From contig NZ_DS990133.1 of assembly GCF_000187895.1 (NCBI RefSeq), positions 186,001 to 250,000 of the forward strand: DNA of 64,000 bases. The letters are read 5' to 3'. Shown piece by piece: positions 1 through 9,763 of this stretch. This DNA comes from Phocaeicola plebeius DSM 17135 (GTDB lineage: Bacteria > Bacteroidota > Bacteroidia > Bacteroidales > Bacteroidaceae). How positions within the stretch are numbered: position 1 is the first letter of the stretch; the number at the start of each line of letters is the position of its first letter. Made by a program: the position numbers and the translations under genes. A model generated the notes under the pieces. The model made no database searches. It saw nothing but the letters and a program-made list of their open reading frames with translations, and was not told the DNA's origin.

Positions 1-552
1 GTTATTTCGGATATTATTCTTCCCAAACTGGATGGCTTTGAACTCTGCAAAGAAATACGCAAAGCAAATCCGCATATCCCTGTACTTATGCTGACAGCTT
101 TGGGCTCAACCGACGACAAACTCGACGGATTTGATGCAGGTGCAGATGACTACATGGTAAAACCTTTCGATTTCCGGGAACTGAACGCACGCATTAAAGT
201 ACTTCTGAAAAGAAAAGCAGAAGCAACTGTATCTGTTGTTGCTCCCGAGAAACTTACCTACAAAGACTTGCAGATTGATACCAACCGCAGGGAAGTGATG
301 CGCCAAGGTAACCTCATCCGTTTATCTCCGAAAGAATACAACCTGCTTACTTACATGGTGCAGAATGCAGAACGGGTCATCAGCCGGATAGAAATTGCCG
401 AAAAAGTCTGGAATACCCACTTCGATACCGGTACCAACTTTATCGATGTGTACATCAATTACCTGCGCAAAAAGATAGACAAAGACTTTGAAACCAAACT
501 GATTCATACCAAACCTGGAATCGGATTTATTCTTACTGACGAAAAGCCATGA
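1..552 (+). CDS. OmpR/PhoB-family response regulator (5' end missing)
   Basis: The frame is open from the first base, so the gene starts before the window. The visible protein begins within the receiver domain. The likely phospho-acceptor Asp is residue 4 of the fragment, in VISDIILPKLDG, and the conserved Lys is in MVKPF. A C-terminal winged-helix DNA-binding domain follows, with the typical ending YINYLRKKID...IHTKPGIGFIL. The stop codon overlaps the start of the histidine kinase gene by ATGA, so the two are translationally coupled. OmpR-type regulators bind tandem direct repeats about 11 bp apart, and such repeats lie before the mgtA-like gene just downstream. That target is inferred. Confidence 0.93.
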   Translation, partial: VISDIILPKLDGFELCKEIRKANPHIPVLMLTALGSTDDKLDGFDAGADDYMVKPFDFRELNARIKVLLKRKAEATVSVVAPEKLTYKDLQIDTNRREVMRQGNLIRLSPKEYNLLTYMVQNAERVISRIEIAEKVWNTHFDTGTNFIDVYINYLRKKIDKDFETKLIHTKPGIGFILTDEKP

Positions 553-1919
553 AAATTAAAACCGCACTTACGCTCAAAAATACCGGAGTCATAGCTGTGG
601 TATTTCTGCTTTGCATGACCTTAATCTATCTGGTCAGCGAGCATATCCGAAGCAATACCTTCTTCCATAACCTGAAGAGTGAAGCTGTCACTAAGGTACA
701 TCTGTTCCTGCAAAACCAGGTAGATGCCGACATCATGCAATCCATCTACCTGAATAATAAGGAGTTTATTAATGAGGTGGAAGTGGCTGTATATACTACA
801 GACTTTCACATGCTCTACCACGACGCCATCGACAATGATATTGTCAAAGAGAATCCGGAAATGATTGCCCAGATTCTTCAACAAAAGGAAATTGAATTTT
901 ATATCGGAAAATACCAGGCCGTCGGGATGGTTTATCCTTTCAACGGACAGACTTATATTGTAACGGCTGCAGCTTACGATGGTTACGGACACACCAACCT
1001 GCTGGAGCTTCAGAAAACACTGGTCATCCTGTTTTTTATCGGTCTCTTACTTTTATTTATCACCTGCTATTTCCTGGTTCGGGCATCCTTAAAACCTATC
1101 CGGGAAATCGTAAAAGAAGCAGAAACGATTACCGCTTCGCGTATTGACCAGCGTCTGCCTGTAAGAAACGAGAAAGACGAATTAGGAGAATTAAGCCAGG
1201 CCTTCAATGAACTACTGGAGCGACTTGAAATTTCATTCAACTCCCAGAAAATGTTTGTCAGCAACGTGTCTCACGAAATGAGAACTCCACTGGCTGCCCT
1301 CATTGCGGAACTGGATTTGTGTCTGCAGAAGGACCGTGCAGAAGCACAATATCGTCAAGCGATGCAGAACGTGCTACAGGATGCCCGACGAATGACAAAA
1401 CTGATTGACGGACTGCTTAATTTGGCTAAAGCAGATTACCAGAAAGAACAAATCAAGATGCATGAAATCCGGTTGGATGAATTATTACTTGATACACGGG
1501 AAATCATTCTTCGTGCCCATCCAGAATACCACATCGAACTGATTTTTGAACAGGAAGATGCGGAAGACGACCGGATGATTACCGTCATGGGCAACGACTA
1601 CCTTCTGAACATTGCCTTTGCCAACTTGATTGAGAATAACTGCAAGTATTCGGACGACAAATCTTCTTTCATCCAGATTTCCTACTGGGATAAATGGACC
1701 ATTATCCGTCTGTCGGATGACGGAATTGGTATGTCGGATGCAGAAAAAGAAAAGATTTTCACCTTGTTCTACCGCGGAGAACAGGAACAGCATACGGAAG
1801 GACACGGCATTGGGATGGCGCTTGCACAGAAAATCATCGCTCTGCATCAGGGCAGTATAGCCGTACATTCAAAACAAGGAGAAGGAACGACCTTCATCAT
1901 CGAACTTCCTCACATTTAA
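549..1919 (+). CDS. Sensor histidine kinase, HAMP type
   Basis: Inner-membrane sensor kinase of 456 residues, partner of the preceding regulator. It has a first membrane helix at about 12-32, a periplasmic sensor region of about 125 residues, a second helix at about 158-178, a HAMP linker at about 180-232, and a HisKA domain with the phospho-acceptor His near residue 242 in SNVSHEMRTPLAAL. The ATPase domain carries an N box (NLIENNCKY), a G1 box (DDGIGMSDAE) and a G2 box (GHGIGMALAQ). The sensor region has no recognisable named domain. Because a Mg2+ ATPase gene follows, a PhoQ-like cation or envelope-stress signal is possible, but this rests on context only. Confidence 0.93.
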   Translation: MKIKTALTLKNTGVIAVVFLLCMTLIYLVSEHIRSNTFFHNLKSEAVTKVHLFLQNQVDADIMQSIYLNNKEFINEVEVAVYTTDFHMLYHDAIDNDIVKENPEMIAQILQQKEIEFYIGKYQAVGMVYPFNGQTYIVTAAAYDGYGHTNLLELQKTLVILFFIGLLLLFITCYFLVRASLKPIREIVKEAETITASRIDQRLPVRNEKDELGELSQAFNELLERLEISFNSQKMFVSNVSHEMRTPLAALIAELDLCLQKDRAEAQYRQAMQNVLQDARRMTKLIDGLLNLAKADYQKEQIKMHEIRLDELLLDTREIILRAHPEYHIELIFEQEDAEDDRMITVMGNDYLLNIAFANLIENNCKYSDDKSSFIQISYWDKWTIIRLSDDGIGMSDAEKEKIFTLFYRGEQEQHTEGHGIGMALAQKIIALHQGSIAVHSKQGEGTTFIIELPHI

Positions 1920-1989
1920 TCTTTTGGCACATCCATTCAAAGAAACATAAACTCCATCAGAGTGGTATCAGGAAATTAGTCTCACAAAT

Positions 1990-2033
1990 TCTAATAGTTT
2001 TCTAATACCACTCTAATATTTCTCTAACAGCCT
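1990..2033 (+). promoter_or_regulatory. Four 11-bp direct repeats, putative response-regulator operator
   Basis: TCTAATA occurs at 1990, 2001 and 2012 and as TCTAACA at 2023, exactly 11 bp apart. The last copy ends about 20 bp before the -7 box of the next gene, so it occupies the -33 region. This is the spacing and position expected for an activator of the OmpR/PhoB family. The regulator encoded upstream is the obvious candidate to bind here. Confidence 0.6.
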
Positions 2034-2050
2034 CTGTCGGGGGCATTGCC

Positions 2051-2058
2051 TACTTTTG
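2051..2058 (+). promoter_or_regulatory. Bacteroidetes -7 box TACTTTTG before mgtA
   Basis: The sequence matches TAnnTTTG exactly and lies 41 bp before the start codon. No good TTTG -33 box is present where one would be expected; the direct repeats take that position, which fits an activator-dependent promoter. Confidence 0.6.
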
Positions 2059-2099
2059 CCACGTGAAAAGAAAACATAGTAATCACCCTATGAATTTTA

Positions 2100-4754
2100 A
2101 TGATCATGTGGAAGAAAAGAAAAAGTAGCACCACATTCACCTTCAATGGCGAAAAGGTATTTTTAGCAGCAAGCCAGACACTAGGCACAGTTTTCAGCTA
2201 TTTCCAGACAAGCCGTATCGGACTTACACAAGAAGAAGTGGAAGCCAGACAGTCTCTCTATGGGAAGAACGAAGTGGAACATGAACAGAAAAAGAACCCC
2301 ATATCGACTTTCATCAGAGCTTTTATCAATCCTTTTATCGGCGTACTCACGGCACTGGTCATCATTTCTTTTGTGCTCGACGTACTGTTGGCCAACCCAG
2401 GTGAACAGGACTGGACAGCCATTATAATCATCCTGACCATGGTTATCGCCAGCAGCATACTGCGTTTCTGGCAAGAATGGAAAGCCAATGCCTCCAGTGA
2501 AGCTTTACTGAAAATGGTGACCAATACCTGTTACGTAAGACGAGCTGGTAACCAAGATGAAGAAATCAACATTGCAGACCTGGTTCCTGGAGACATTGTT
2601 ATGATTGCTGCAGGAGACATGATTCCTGCCGACATGCGTATCATCGAAGCAAAAGATTTGTTTGTAAGCCAGTCTTCCCTGACGGGAGAATCAGACCCGA
2701 TAGAGAAACGTCCGGAAGCCAAAGGAAACAAGCACAGCAAAGGAAGTGTAATTGAGCTGGAAAACATCTGCTTCATGGGGTCCAACGTAGTCAGCGGATC
2801 GGCTACCGGTATCGTGTTTGCAACCGGCAACAGTACGTATTTGGGCACCATTGCCCGCGGCATTGCCGGACACCGTGCGGCTACAGCTTTCGACAAGGGA
2901 ATCAGCAAAGTCAGTTTCCTGCTGATACGATTCATGCTCATCATGATTCCGTTCGTTTTCCTGGTAAACGGTGTGACTAAAGGCGACTGGTTGGAAGCAT
3001 TTATATTTGCCGTATCGGTAGCTGTAGGTCTTACCCCTGAAATGCTCCCGATGATTGTTACTGCCAACCTGGCCAAAGGTGCCGTAGCCATGTCAAAGAA
3101 GAAAACCATTGTAAAAGACCTGAATGCCATTCAGAACTTCGGGGCGATGAACATTCTCTGCACGGACAAAACCGGTACCCTTACCTGCGACCAGATTGTA
3201 TTGGAAAAGTACATCAATGCCGATGGAAGCAACGACGAAAGTCGACGCATCTTGCGCCACGCTTATTTCAACAGTTTCTTTCAGACCGGATTAAAGAACC
3301 TGATGGACAAAGCCATTCTGTCGCACGTAAAGGACTTATCCTTAGAATACCTGAAGGATAATTATACAAAGGTAGATGAAATCCCGTTTGATTTTACCCG
3401 GCGAAGAATGTCGGTAGTGGTAGAAGACCGTCAAGGAAAACGACAGATTATCACCAAAGGAGCCGTAGAGGAAATGCTGGACATCTGCTCGCATGCTGAG
3501 TTTGATGGAGAAGTGCACCCCATGACCATCGAACTAAAAAACAAGGCACGCGACATCATTGAACAGATGAACAAGCAAGGTATGCGTGTCATTGCCGTAG
3601 CCCACAAAAGCTACCTGGACAAGACTTGCGATTTCCGTATTGAGGACGAGAAAGATATGGTACTGATTGGGTATCTGGCTTTTCTGGATCCTCCTAAGCA
3701 ATCGGCAGCCAGCGCCATCAAGCAATTGCATGAACATGGCATTGAAATCAAGATTCTGTCCGGCGACAATGATGCGGTGGTTCGCACCATCGCCCGCCAA
3801 GTGGGTATCCGCACCGACAATGCCCTGACAGGCCCCATTTTCGAAACGATGAGTGAAGAGGAAAAAATGAAAGCAGTCAACCAGACAACCGTATTTTCCA
3901 AACTTACTCCGATACAGAAAACGGAAATCATCACCCTGCTTCAGGCGCAACAGCACACAGTAGGCTTCTTAGGCGACGGAATCAATGATGCCGCAGCGTT
4001 ACGTCAGTCAGACATCGGTATCTCGGTAGATTCTGCTGTAGACATTGCCAAAGAAAGTGCCGACATTATCTTGCTGGAGAAAAGTCTGATGGTACTAGAA
4101 GACGGTGTACTGGAAGGAAGAAAAACATTTGGTAACATCACCAAATACATCAAGATGACAGCCAGTTCCAACTTCGGAAACATGTTCAGTGTAATGGCAG
4201 CCAGTGCGTTCCTTCCCTTCCTGCCCATGCTCCCCATCCACCTACTGATTCAAAATCTGCTGTACGATATTTCGCAGACCACGATTCCGTTCGACCGGAT
4301 GGATGCAGAATACCTCCGGAAACCACGTAAATGGGATGCCTCCGATTTGAGCCGCTTCATGATATTCATCGGCCCCATCAGTTCCATTTTCGACATCGTT
4401 ACCTATCTGGTGATGTGGTATGCGTTCGGATGCCAAAGCATGGAACATCAGACGCTGTTCCAATCCGGATGGTTTATCGAAGGCTTGCTGTCGCAGACCC
4501 TGATTGTGCACATGATACGTACCCGGAAAGTCCCCTTCATACAAAGCTGTGCCTCCTGGCAAGTAACCGGACTTACCCTGCTGATTATGGCCATCGGTAT
4601 CCTGCTGCCTTTCACCCCGTTTGGAAGCTCTATCGGGCTGGAAGCACTGCCATTAAGCTATTTCCCCTGGCTCATCGGTATCCTGTTGTCCTACTGCATA
4701 CTGACTCAATTAATTAAGAACTGGTATATTCATCGTTTTACCAAATGGTTATGA
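2100..4754 (+). CDS. mgtA: Magnesium-translocating P-type ATPase
   Basis: P-type ATPase of 884 residues, the usual length for MgtA/MgtB (type IIIB), which drives Mg2+ into the cytoplasm across the inner membrane. The actuator motif is SLTGES, the phosphorylation site is CTDKTGTLTCD with Asp near residue 356, and the hinge motif is GFLGDGINDAAAL. The membrane motif VGLTPEMLPMIV is typical of the Mg2+ subgroup. An N-terminal basic segment (WKKRKSS) precedes the cation ATPase N domain. It follows a two-component system and shares a promoter region with four 11-bp repeats, so it is probably the controlled target. Its stop overlaps the start of the next gene. Confidence 0.93.
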   Translation: MIMWKKRKSSTTFTFNGEKVFLAASQTLGTVFSYFQTSRIGLTQEEVEARQSLYGKNEVEHEQKKNPISTFIRAFINPFIGVLTALVIISFVLDVLLANPGEQDWTAIIIILTMVIASSILRFWQEWKANASSEALLKMVTNTCYVRRAGNQDEEINIADLVPGDIVMIAAGDMIPADMRIIEAKDLFVSQSSLTGESDPIEKRPEAKGNKHSKGSVIELENICFMGSNVVSGSATGIVFATGNSTYLGTIARGIAGHRAATAFDKGISKVSFLLIRFMLIMIPFVFLVNGVTKGDWLEAFIFAVSVAVGLTPEMLPMIVTANLAKGAVAMSKKKTIVKDLNAIQNFGAMNILCTDKTGTLTCDQIVLEKYINADGSNDESRRILRHAYFNSFFQTGLKNLMDKAILSHVKDLSLEYLKDNYTKVDEIPFDFTRRRMSVVVEDRQGKRQIITKGAVEEMLDICSHAEFDGEVHPMTIELKNKARDIIEQMNKQGMRVIAVAHKSYLDKTCDFRIEDEKDMVLIGYLAFLDPPKQSAASAIKQLHEHGIEIKILSGDNDAVVRTIARQVGIRTDNALTGPIFETMSEEEKMKAVNQTTVFSKLTPIQKTEIITLLQAQQHTVGFLGDGINDAAALRQSDIGISVDSAVDIAKESADIILLEKSLMVLEDGVLEGRKTFGNITKYIKMTASSNFGNMFSVMAASAFLPFLPMLPIHLLIQNLLYDISQTTIPFDRMDAEYLRKPRKWDASDLSRFMIFIGPISSIFDIVTYLVMWYAFGCQSMEHQTLFQSGWFIEGLLSQTLIVHMIRTRKVPFIQSCASWQVTGLTLLIMAIGILLPFTPFGSSIGLEALPLSYFPWLIGILLSYCILTQLIKNWYIHRFTKWL

Positions 4755-5785
4755 CAAGATTCATGAAACTGTTCCTGTCCTTCGCCGTAGTGTCCTGTCA
4801 CTACGGCCTGGCTCAGGAGCTTCAAGTAAGCTACACCACAGAACTACAAAGCGATTTCAAGCAAGGAAGTAACTGGGTTAATCTGCTGAGACTGGATTTC
4901 ACTCATTCATTAGGCAAACACACGACATTACAAGCCGCTACCATTAGTACAGCCAGAACCCGTACCGAATCACTAGCTGATGATTTTCAGACATTTTCCA
5001 ACATCGAAGAAGAAAACCATCCGCTTGCCTTCGCTACATTGGGCGTCCAGCAACAGTTCGGTCATTCCTCGCTCTTTTTCGGTATCCGGAACTTGAATGA
5101 AGACTATTTCACTTCCCCTGTCACCTCGTTATTCACCAACAGTTCATGTGGTATCTTCCCTACCTTGTCCGCCGATTACCAGATAGCCAATTATCCGGTA
5201 GCTTCTGTCGGACTGCATTATGAACTGCAATTCACACGATGGTCCTTACAAGCATCGGTATACAACGGAAAAGGTTACTACCGGTTTTCAGGAAAAGAAA
5301 ACGTATTCCGGTTCTGCCCACAAAGTGACGGAATACTCAGTATCACTTCACTAAACTATCAACAACATGGCAGCAATTATCATGTGGGCTTTGCTCTACA
5401 TAGCGGCATGTATATGGACTATGAAGAGGGAACTCCAGAAAAGACAAAAAAAGAAAGGAGAAAAATAATCTGGGGATATGCAGAGCAACGTCTTGCTCCC
5501 GGTCTGCATGCACTCCTGCAAGGTTCATTCCAGTCAGGTACCTCCAGAGGATGCAAAAGTTATGCCGGCACAGGTCTCACCTGGCAATGTGGAAAAACAG
5601 AAGGCGGACTATTCACCGACTACGCCCGATTTTCTCCTTCATACGAATGGGCCAGTGAATTTACATGGAAAATTCCCTTTTCAGGCAACGGATTTATACA
5701 ACCCACCTTACATTTCATTCAGCAAGCGGGAGCACGCTATCTGATTGGCTTATTGCGTTTCAGCTATGTACTCCCGACTACCTGA
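4751..5785 (+). CDS. Outer-membrane beta-barrel protein, OprB porin-like
   Basis: Exported protein of about 344 residues with signal peptide (MTRFMKLFLSFAVVSCHYGLAQE). The rest consists of alternating hydrophobic/polar strands ending in an aromatic strand (GLLRFSYVLP), as expected for an outer-membrane barrel. The overall pattern resembles small carbohydrate-porin (OprB-like) proteins of Bacteroidetes, but I see no decisive motif. The chosen ATG at 4751 overlaps the mgtA stop as ATGA; an earlier in-frame ATG lies at 4745. Translational coupling to the Mg2+ ATPase suggests a channel supplying its substrate to the periplasm, which is inference. Confidence 0.6.
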   Translation: MTRFMKLFLSFAVVSCHYGLAQELQVSYTTELQSDFKQGSNWVNLLRLDFTHSLGKHTTLQAATISTARTRTESLADDFQTFSNIEEENHPLAFATLGVQQQFGHSSLFFGIRNLNEDYFTSPVTSLFTNSSCGIFPTLSADYQIANYPVASVGLHYELQFTRWSLQASVYNGKGYYRFSGKENVFRFCPQSDGILSITSLNYQQHGSNYHVGFALHSGMYMDYEEGTPEKTKKERRKIIWGYAEQRLAPGLHALLQGSFQSGTSRGCKSYAGTGLTWQCGKTEGGLFTDYARFSPSYEWASEFTWKIPFSGNGFIQPTLHFIQQAGARYLIGLLRFSYVLPTT

Positions 5786-5791
5786 CTTTTA

Positions 5792-7849
5792 TTATTTTAC
5801 AACAAATTCATCAGTAAACAAGAAACCACCGGCCTCAGGATTGATATCAGCCTGCACGCGTACGTAACGAGCCTCACAACTACCTGTCCAATCATACGTC
5901 TGAATGGTCAACTGTTCGTCCGTAATGGGCAGCGTAGTAGTGATGGTTTTCAAAAGTGTATATTCTTTTCCATCGTTTGAAATCAGGAAGCTGACTTTCT
6001 GCGGGAGGAACACACCCGGACCTCTCAACTGCATGAAATCAATGGAAAGCTGCTGAATAGATTGTGATTTTTCCAAATCCACAATCACATCGGCCCCTTT
6101 TCCAAGGAATCCCTGCCAGCGCTGGTCGGTATATACCCAACCGCCATGTATGCCGTTAGTCAATGCCGATTCTCCTCCTGCCGGATAAGAATCCGAATAA
6201 GGACGTACATATTCCACCTTCTTACCCTTTGCCAAATGATTATCCACGCTCAATGCCACCGGACGGTTTCCTACCTCATTTTGCAAGTCAAAAGTATGGT
6301 AGCCCATTGAGTTCAATACCTTTACTTCCTGCAAAGCCTCTGCATGGAAACGTTTCCAGTCTTTCTGCTCCGGATTTGTCCAGGCAACTTCAGCCAAAGC
6401 CAGCAAACGAGGATAAATCATATATTCAGCATGCTCGGGTGTCGGTATATATTCCGTCCACACATTTCCCTGTACGCCCCACACGCAATCCAGTTTATCA
6501 GCAGGAAAAGCTTTCGTCACCGGTTCGTATGAATAAACCTTTTCCAGCGGGAGGTATCCTCCGATGGCTTCCGGTTGCGTACGCGGTGCATCCTGGTAGC
6601 TGTCAAAATAGCAATACGCTCCCGGTGACAAGATGGTACGCAATCCTCTTTTTACCGATTCTGCACCTTTATCTTCTCCACGCCACACCGTTACGGCAGA
6701 AGTTTCGTCCAGCTCGCCTGTCAGAATCTCATCCCAGCCAATCATCTTACGGCCGTTTTCTTTCAAAAACTTCTCAATTCTGGATACAAGATATTCCTGC
6801 AATTCACCTTCTTCCTTCATTCCCTCTGCTTTCATGAGTGCCTGACAGTCGGGACATTGTTTCCAATGGTTCGTACTTGCCTCATCTCCACCAATATGGA
6901 TGTATTCTGAAGGGAACAACTCCATCACTTCTTTCAATACATTGGTCAGGAACTCATAAGTCAGTTCCTTTCCCGGACAAAATTCTCCACTAGGTTTCAA
7001 ATCACCTCCACAAGCCAGCTGCGGAAGAGCTGCCAATACTTCTTCTGAGTGAGCCGGCATTTCAATTTCCGGAATCACCGTGATATGACGCTGGCGGGCA
7101 TATTCTACAATTTCCTTCACATCTTCCTGCGTGTAATATCCTCCAGAAGCTCCAGGAGCATCTTGTCTGCAATACGTACGTCCGCCGTTCCACCAGCTTT
7201 TCCAATCTGGGAAAGGACGATAAGCCGTTTCACGCGTCAGTTCCGGATATTTCTTGATTTCAATTCTCCATCCGGCTCCATCCGTCAAGTGCCAGTGGAA
7301 ACGGTTCAGCTTATACCGTGCCAGTGCATCAATCTGTTTCTTGACAAATTCTTTTGTATAGAAATGACGTGACACATCCAAGTGCATGCCTCGATACGAA
7401 AAACGAGGAGCATCTTCTATCGTCACTTCAGGAAGCTGGTACGTATTGTTTCCGCTCTCGCGCGCCAGCTGCACAATAGACTGAAAAGCATAAAACAACC
7501 CCGAAGCTGAAGTAGCCTCAGCCTGAATACCTTTTTTTGTCACTTTCAAACGATAAGCCTCTTCTTTCATCTTCGCATTTTCCGGACTGACAAGTTTAAA
7601 AGTAATGTCAGCCTTTCCTTTCTTCTTATAAGTCAGCGACAAAGGAGAGTTACTTACATAAGATACAAAATCGTCTTTATCAGTTCCTGTCAGGTTACAG
7701 GAGAAAGATGCCTGTGCACGAAGCACAAAATGTCCGTCCCCACATACCATCTGCTGAGGATTAGGAATTACATACGTGTCAGATACCGAAGAAGCCATGG
7801 CTGAAAAGGCCATTGCCACACAGAAATAAAGGAATAACAAGGATTTCAT
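5792..7849 (-). CDS. Beta-N-acetylhexosaminidase, glycoside hydrolase family 20
   Basis: Exported enzyme of about 685 residues that removes terminal GlcNAc or GalNAc from glycans. After a signal peptide (MKSLLFLYFCVAMAFSAMASS) come the GH20 N-terminal domain and the catalytic barrel, with the substrate-assisted Asp-Glu pair in YIHIGGDEAST near residues 322-323. Other GH20 marks are HWHLTDGAGWRIEI and VIPEIEMPAHSEE. The last ~130 residues look like a discoidin-type carbohydrate-binding module (FLISNDGKEYTLL). The start was set at MKSLL because it gives a clean signal peptide; an ATG 24 bp upstream is possible. It lies downstream of susCD on the same strand and is the only hydrolase of this locus. 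Confidence 0.93.
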   Translation of the reverse strand: MKSLLFLYFCVAMAFSAMASSVSDTYVIPNPQQMVCGDGHFVLRAQASFSCNLTGTDKDDFVSYVSNSPLSLTYKKKGKADITFKLVSPENAKMKEEAYRLKVTKKGIQAEATSASGLFYAFQSIVQLARESGNNTYQLPEVTIEDAPRFSYRGMHLDVSRHFYTKEFVKKQIDALARYKLNRFHWHLTDGAGWRIEIKKYPELTRETAYRPFPDWKSWWNGGRTYCRQDAPGASGGYYTQEDVKEIVEYARQRHITVIPEIEMPAHSEEVLAALPQLACGGDLKPSGEFCPGKELTYEFLTNVLKEVMELFPSEYIHIGGDEASTNHWKQCPDCQALMKAEGMKEEGELQEYLVSRIEKFLKENGRKMIGWDEILTGELDETSAVTVWRGEDKGAESVKRGLRTILSPGAYCYFDSYQDAPRTQPEAIGGYLPLEKVYSYEPVTKAFPADKLDCVWGVQGNVWTEYIPTPEHAEYMIYPRLLALAEVAWTNPEQKDWKRFHAEALQEVKVLNSMGYHTFDLQNEVGNRPVALSVDNHLAKGKKVEYVRPYSDSYPAGGESALTNGIHGGWVYTDQRWQGFLGKGADVIVDLEKSQSIQQLSIDFMQLRGPGVFLPQKVSFLISNDGKEYTLLKTITTTLPITDEQLTIQTYDWTGSCEARYVRVQADINPEAGGFLFTDEFVVK

Positions 7850-7885
7850 TTTATAAATTATTTTAGGATACATATTAATAAGAAA

Positions 7886-7922
7886 TTACCCAAGCTTACG
7901 ATTTCAATGTATGCTTGGGTAA
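7886..7922 (-). terminator. Hairpin between susD and the GH20 gene
   Basis: A perfect 10-bp inverted repeat (TTACCCAAGC / GCTTGGGTAA) is separated by a 17-base loop. On the minus strand it follows susD and precedes the GH20 start. There is only a weak T-rich tail, so it may attenuate rather than end transcription, or may stabilise the susCD message. Confidence 0.5.
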
Positions 7923-7983
7923 ACTTCTTAAATGTAAATATATAAATTTATTATCAGATCACCATAAAATTAAAGTCATAATT

Positions 7984-9756
7984 TTACCAACCAGGATTCT
8001 GTTTGATATTAGGTGCCTTACCAATTTCATCCGTTGGGATTGGCGACAAATAGTGTTTCGGATCCTCAAATATCGGAGTAGGACTCTGACCCACATAACG
8101 CTTTTCATAAATAGTCAAAGCTCCATCTTCATTAACACCCACTGTCTCTTTTAAAGCCGCTATATCTTTCTCTGAATATCCAGCTCCTTCTATAATGATA
8201 CCTAAACGTGGTGCAGTCAATAAATTACCACATTTCCAACGACGAATATCATCATAACGTACTCCTTCAGCAAACATCTCAATACGACGTTCACGACGAA
8301 TTTCTCGAATCAATTTTGCATTATCTCCTGAAACATTAGGATAAGCAGCTGCTATTACAGGATCATCAAATGGTACAGCCAATTCTAACTTTTTATTAAA
8401 TCCTACACGCTCACGCAACTTATTGATAGTCTCATTTAAATCAGTCTGAGTGATAGTTCCCAATTCTGCTGCAGCTTCAGCTCGAATCAACATAATTTCA
8501 CCCAAACGGAAAACTGGAGCATCTTCTGTACCCTGATAATGAGAGGCACTATACTCTGCCGCATTATAAAATTTTACAATCGGATATCCCGTTGCACATC
8601 TACTAGGGTTGCCCGTATTAGTCACAGAAGCAATATTAGGAGCCAAACCTCCCATGTAATAACAATGATCCACATCATTTACATCTGGAGTTGCTGTTGT
8701 CTGAAGCATACGCGGATCACGATTAGCTAATTCAGCAATCAAAGTAGTATGCACCGTATGACCTGGACAGTTACACAAAGAAATGGGTAAACCCGTAGTT
8801 GCACACAGGTAAGAATCAGCACAATTCTTGCTCATACCAAGAGGAGTTTCACCAACAAAAATCTGTCGGGTCAAATTATTACCTTTATCTATTCCCGGAT
8901 CATACGCTTTCGATAAAATCACTTCTGGATTGTTAGACTGATCAGCCAGACAGAATAATTCATGATAAGCTGTTGCCGGATTAGAACCTTCATATAAAGA
9001 ATATCCATATTCCGGTTTCATTAATTCACAGGCCGCATTATAAGCTTCCTGCAAGAATTTGTCAGGATTTTCAAGGCCATGATATTTACGCCAAGTACCT
9101 TCGAACAGACACATACGAGCTTTTAAAGCCAATGCTGCATCCTTACTGATCACTGTCACATCGGTCTTCTTAGGCAACCAGCTGATTGCCTGATCAATAT
9201 CTCTCAACATATTATCCATTACCAGGATTCGGGAATCACGCGCCTTATACATTTCCTCATCACCCGGATTCATTACATTTTCAAACCAGGGTACATCACC
9301 ATAGGCTTTTACTTTATTAAAATAATCCAAAGTCTTAAAGAAAAGTATCATCCCTGCATATTTCTGTTTTACCTCTTCACTTTCTGGAGATTTTTCATAA
9401 TTTGCCAGGAAATCATTACAAGCACGAATATTCTCCCAATTCCATTGAGTACCACTTGCACTAGAAGGTACCGTAGCCAGACCAAAACTTGTTCCATTAC
9501 GTTTCCATGGCAATACATCATCACTTGTAAAATCTTCGCCCAGCATACCCCAGTCATAACTTTTTGGGGCTCCATATCCCACGATTAACTTTGGATAAAA
9601 ATCATTACAATATTGTTCCAAAGCAGTTGCATTTGCAATTGCAAAAAACTGATCTTTTCCAATGGCATCCAATGGTTCTCTATCCAAAAAGTTACAACTA
9701 GACAACGCCACTGTAAACAAACATCCGGTTAATATAGATATTTTTTTCATACTCAT
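7984..9756 (-). CDS. SusD/RagB-family nutrient-binding lipoprotein
   Basis: Outer-membrane surface lipoprotein of 590 residues with lipobox LSSC at about residues 18-21. It pairs with the SusC transporter to capture oligosaccharides. The N-terminal CNFLDREPLD motif, the helical TPR-like core and the C-terminal segment with RRERRIEMFAEGVRYDDIRRWKCG and the ending NPGW are typical of RagB/SusD. It begins 7 bp after the susC stop, so the two are co-transcribed. The neighbouring GH20 enzyme suggests a ligand containing N-acetylhexosamine, such as mucin or milk oligosaccharide fragments. This specificity is inferred only from context. Confidence 0.95.
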   Translation of the reverse strand: MSMKKISILTGCLFTVALSSCNFLDREPLDAIGKDQFFAIANATALEQYCNDFYPKLIVGYGAPKSYDWGMLGEDFTSDDVLPWKRNGTSFGLATVPSSASGTQWNWENIRACNDFLANYEKSPESEEVKQKYAGMILFFKTLDYFNKVKAYGDVPWFENVMNPGDEEMYKARDSRILVMDNMLRDIDQAISWLPKKTDVTVISKDAALALKARMCLFEGTWRKYHGLENPDKFLQEAYNAACELMKPEYGYSLYEGSNPATAYHELFCLADQSNNPEVILSKAYDPGIDKGNNLTRQIFVGETPLGMSKNCADSYLCATTGLPISLCNCPGHTVHTTLIAELANRDPRMLQTTATPDVNDVDHCYYMGGLAPNIASVTNTGNPSRCATGYPIVKFYNAAEYSASHYQGTEDAPVFRLGEIMLIRAEAAAELGTITQTDLNETINKLRERVGFNKKLELAVPFDDPVIAAAYPNVSGDNAKLIREIRRERRIEMFAEGVRYDDIRRWKCGNLLTAPRLGIIIEGAGYSEKDIAALKETVGVNEDGALTIYEKRYVGQSPTPIFEDPKHYLSPIPTDEIGKAPNIKQNPGW

Positions 9757-9763
9757 AATTCTT

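Noticed and set aside
2100..4754. Calcium or heavy-metal P-type ATPase
   Set aside because: There are no N-terminal metal-binding CxxC motifs and no CPx motif; the VGLTPEMLP membrane motif fits the Mg2+ group.
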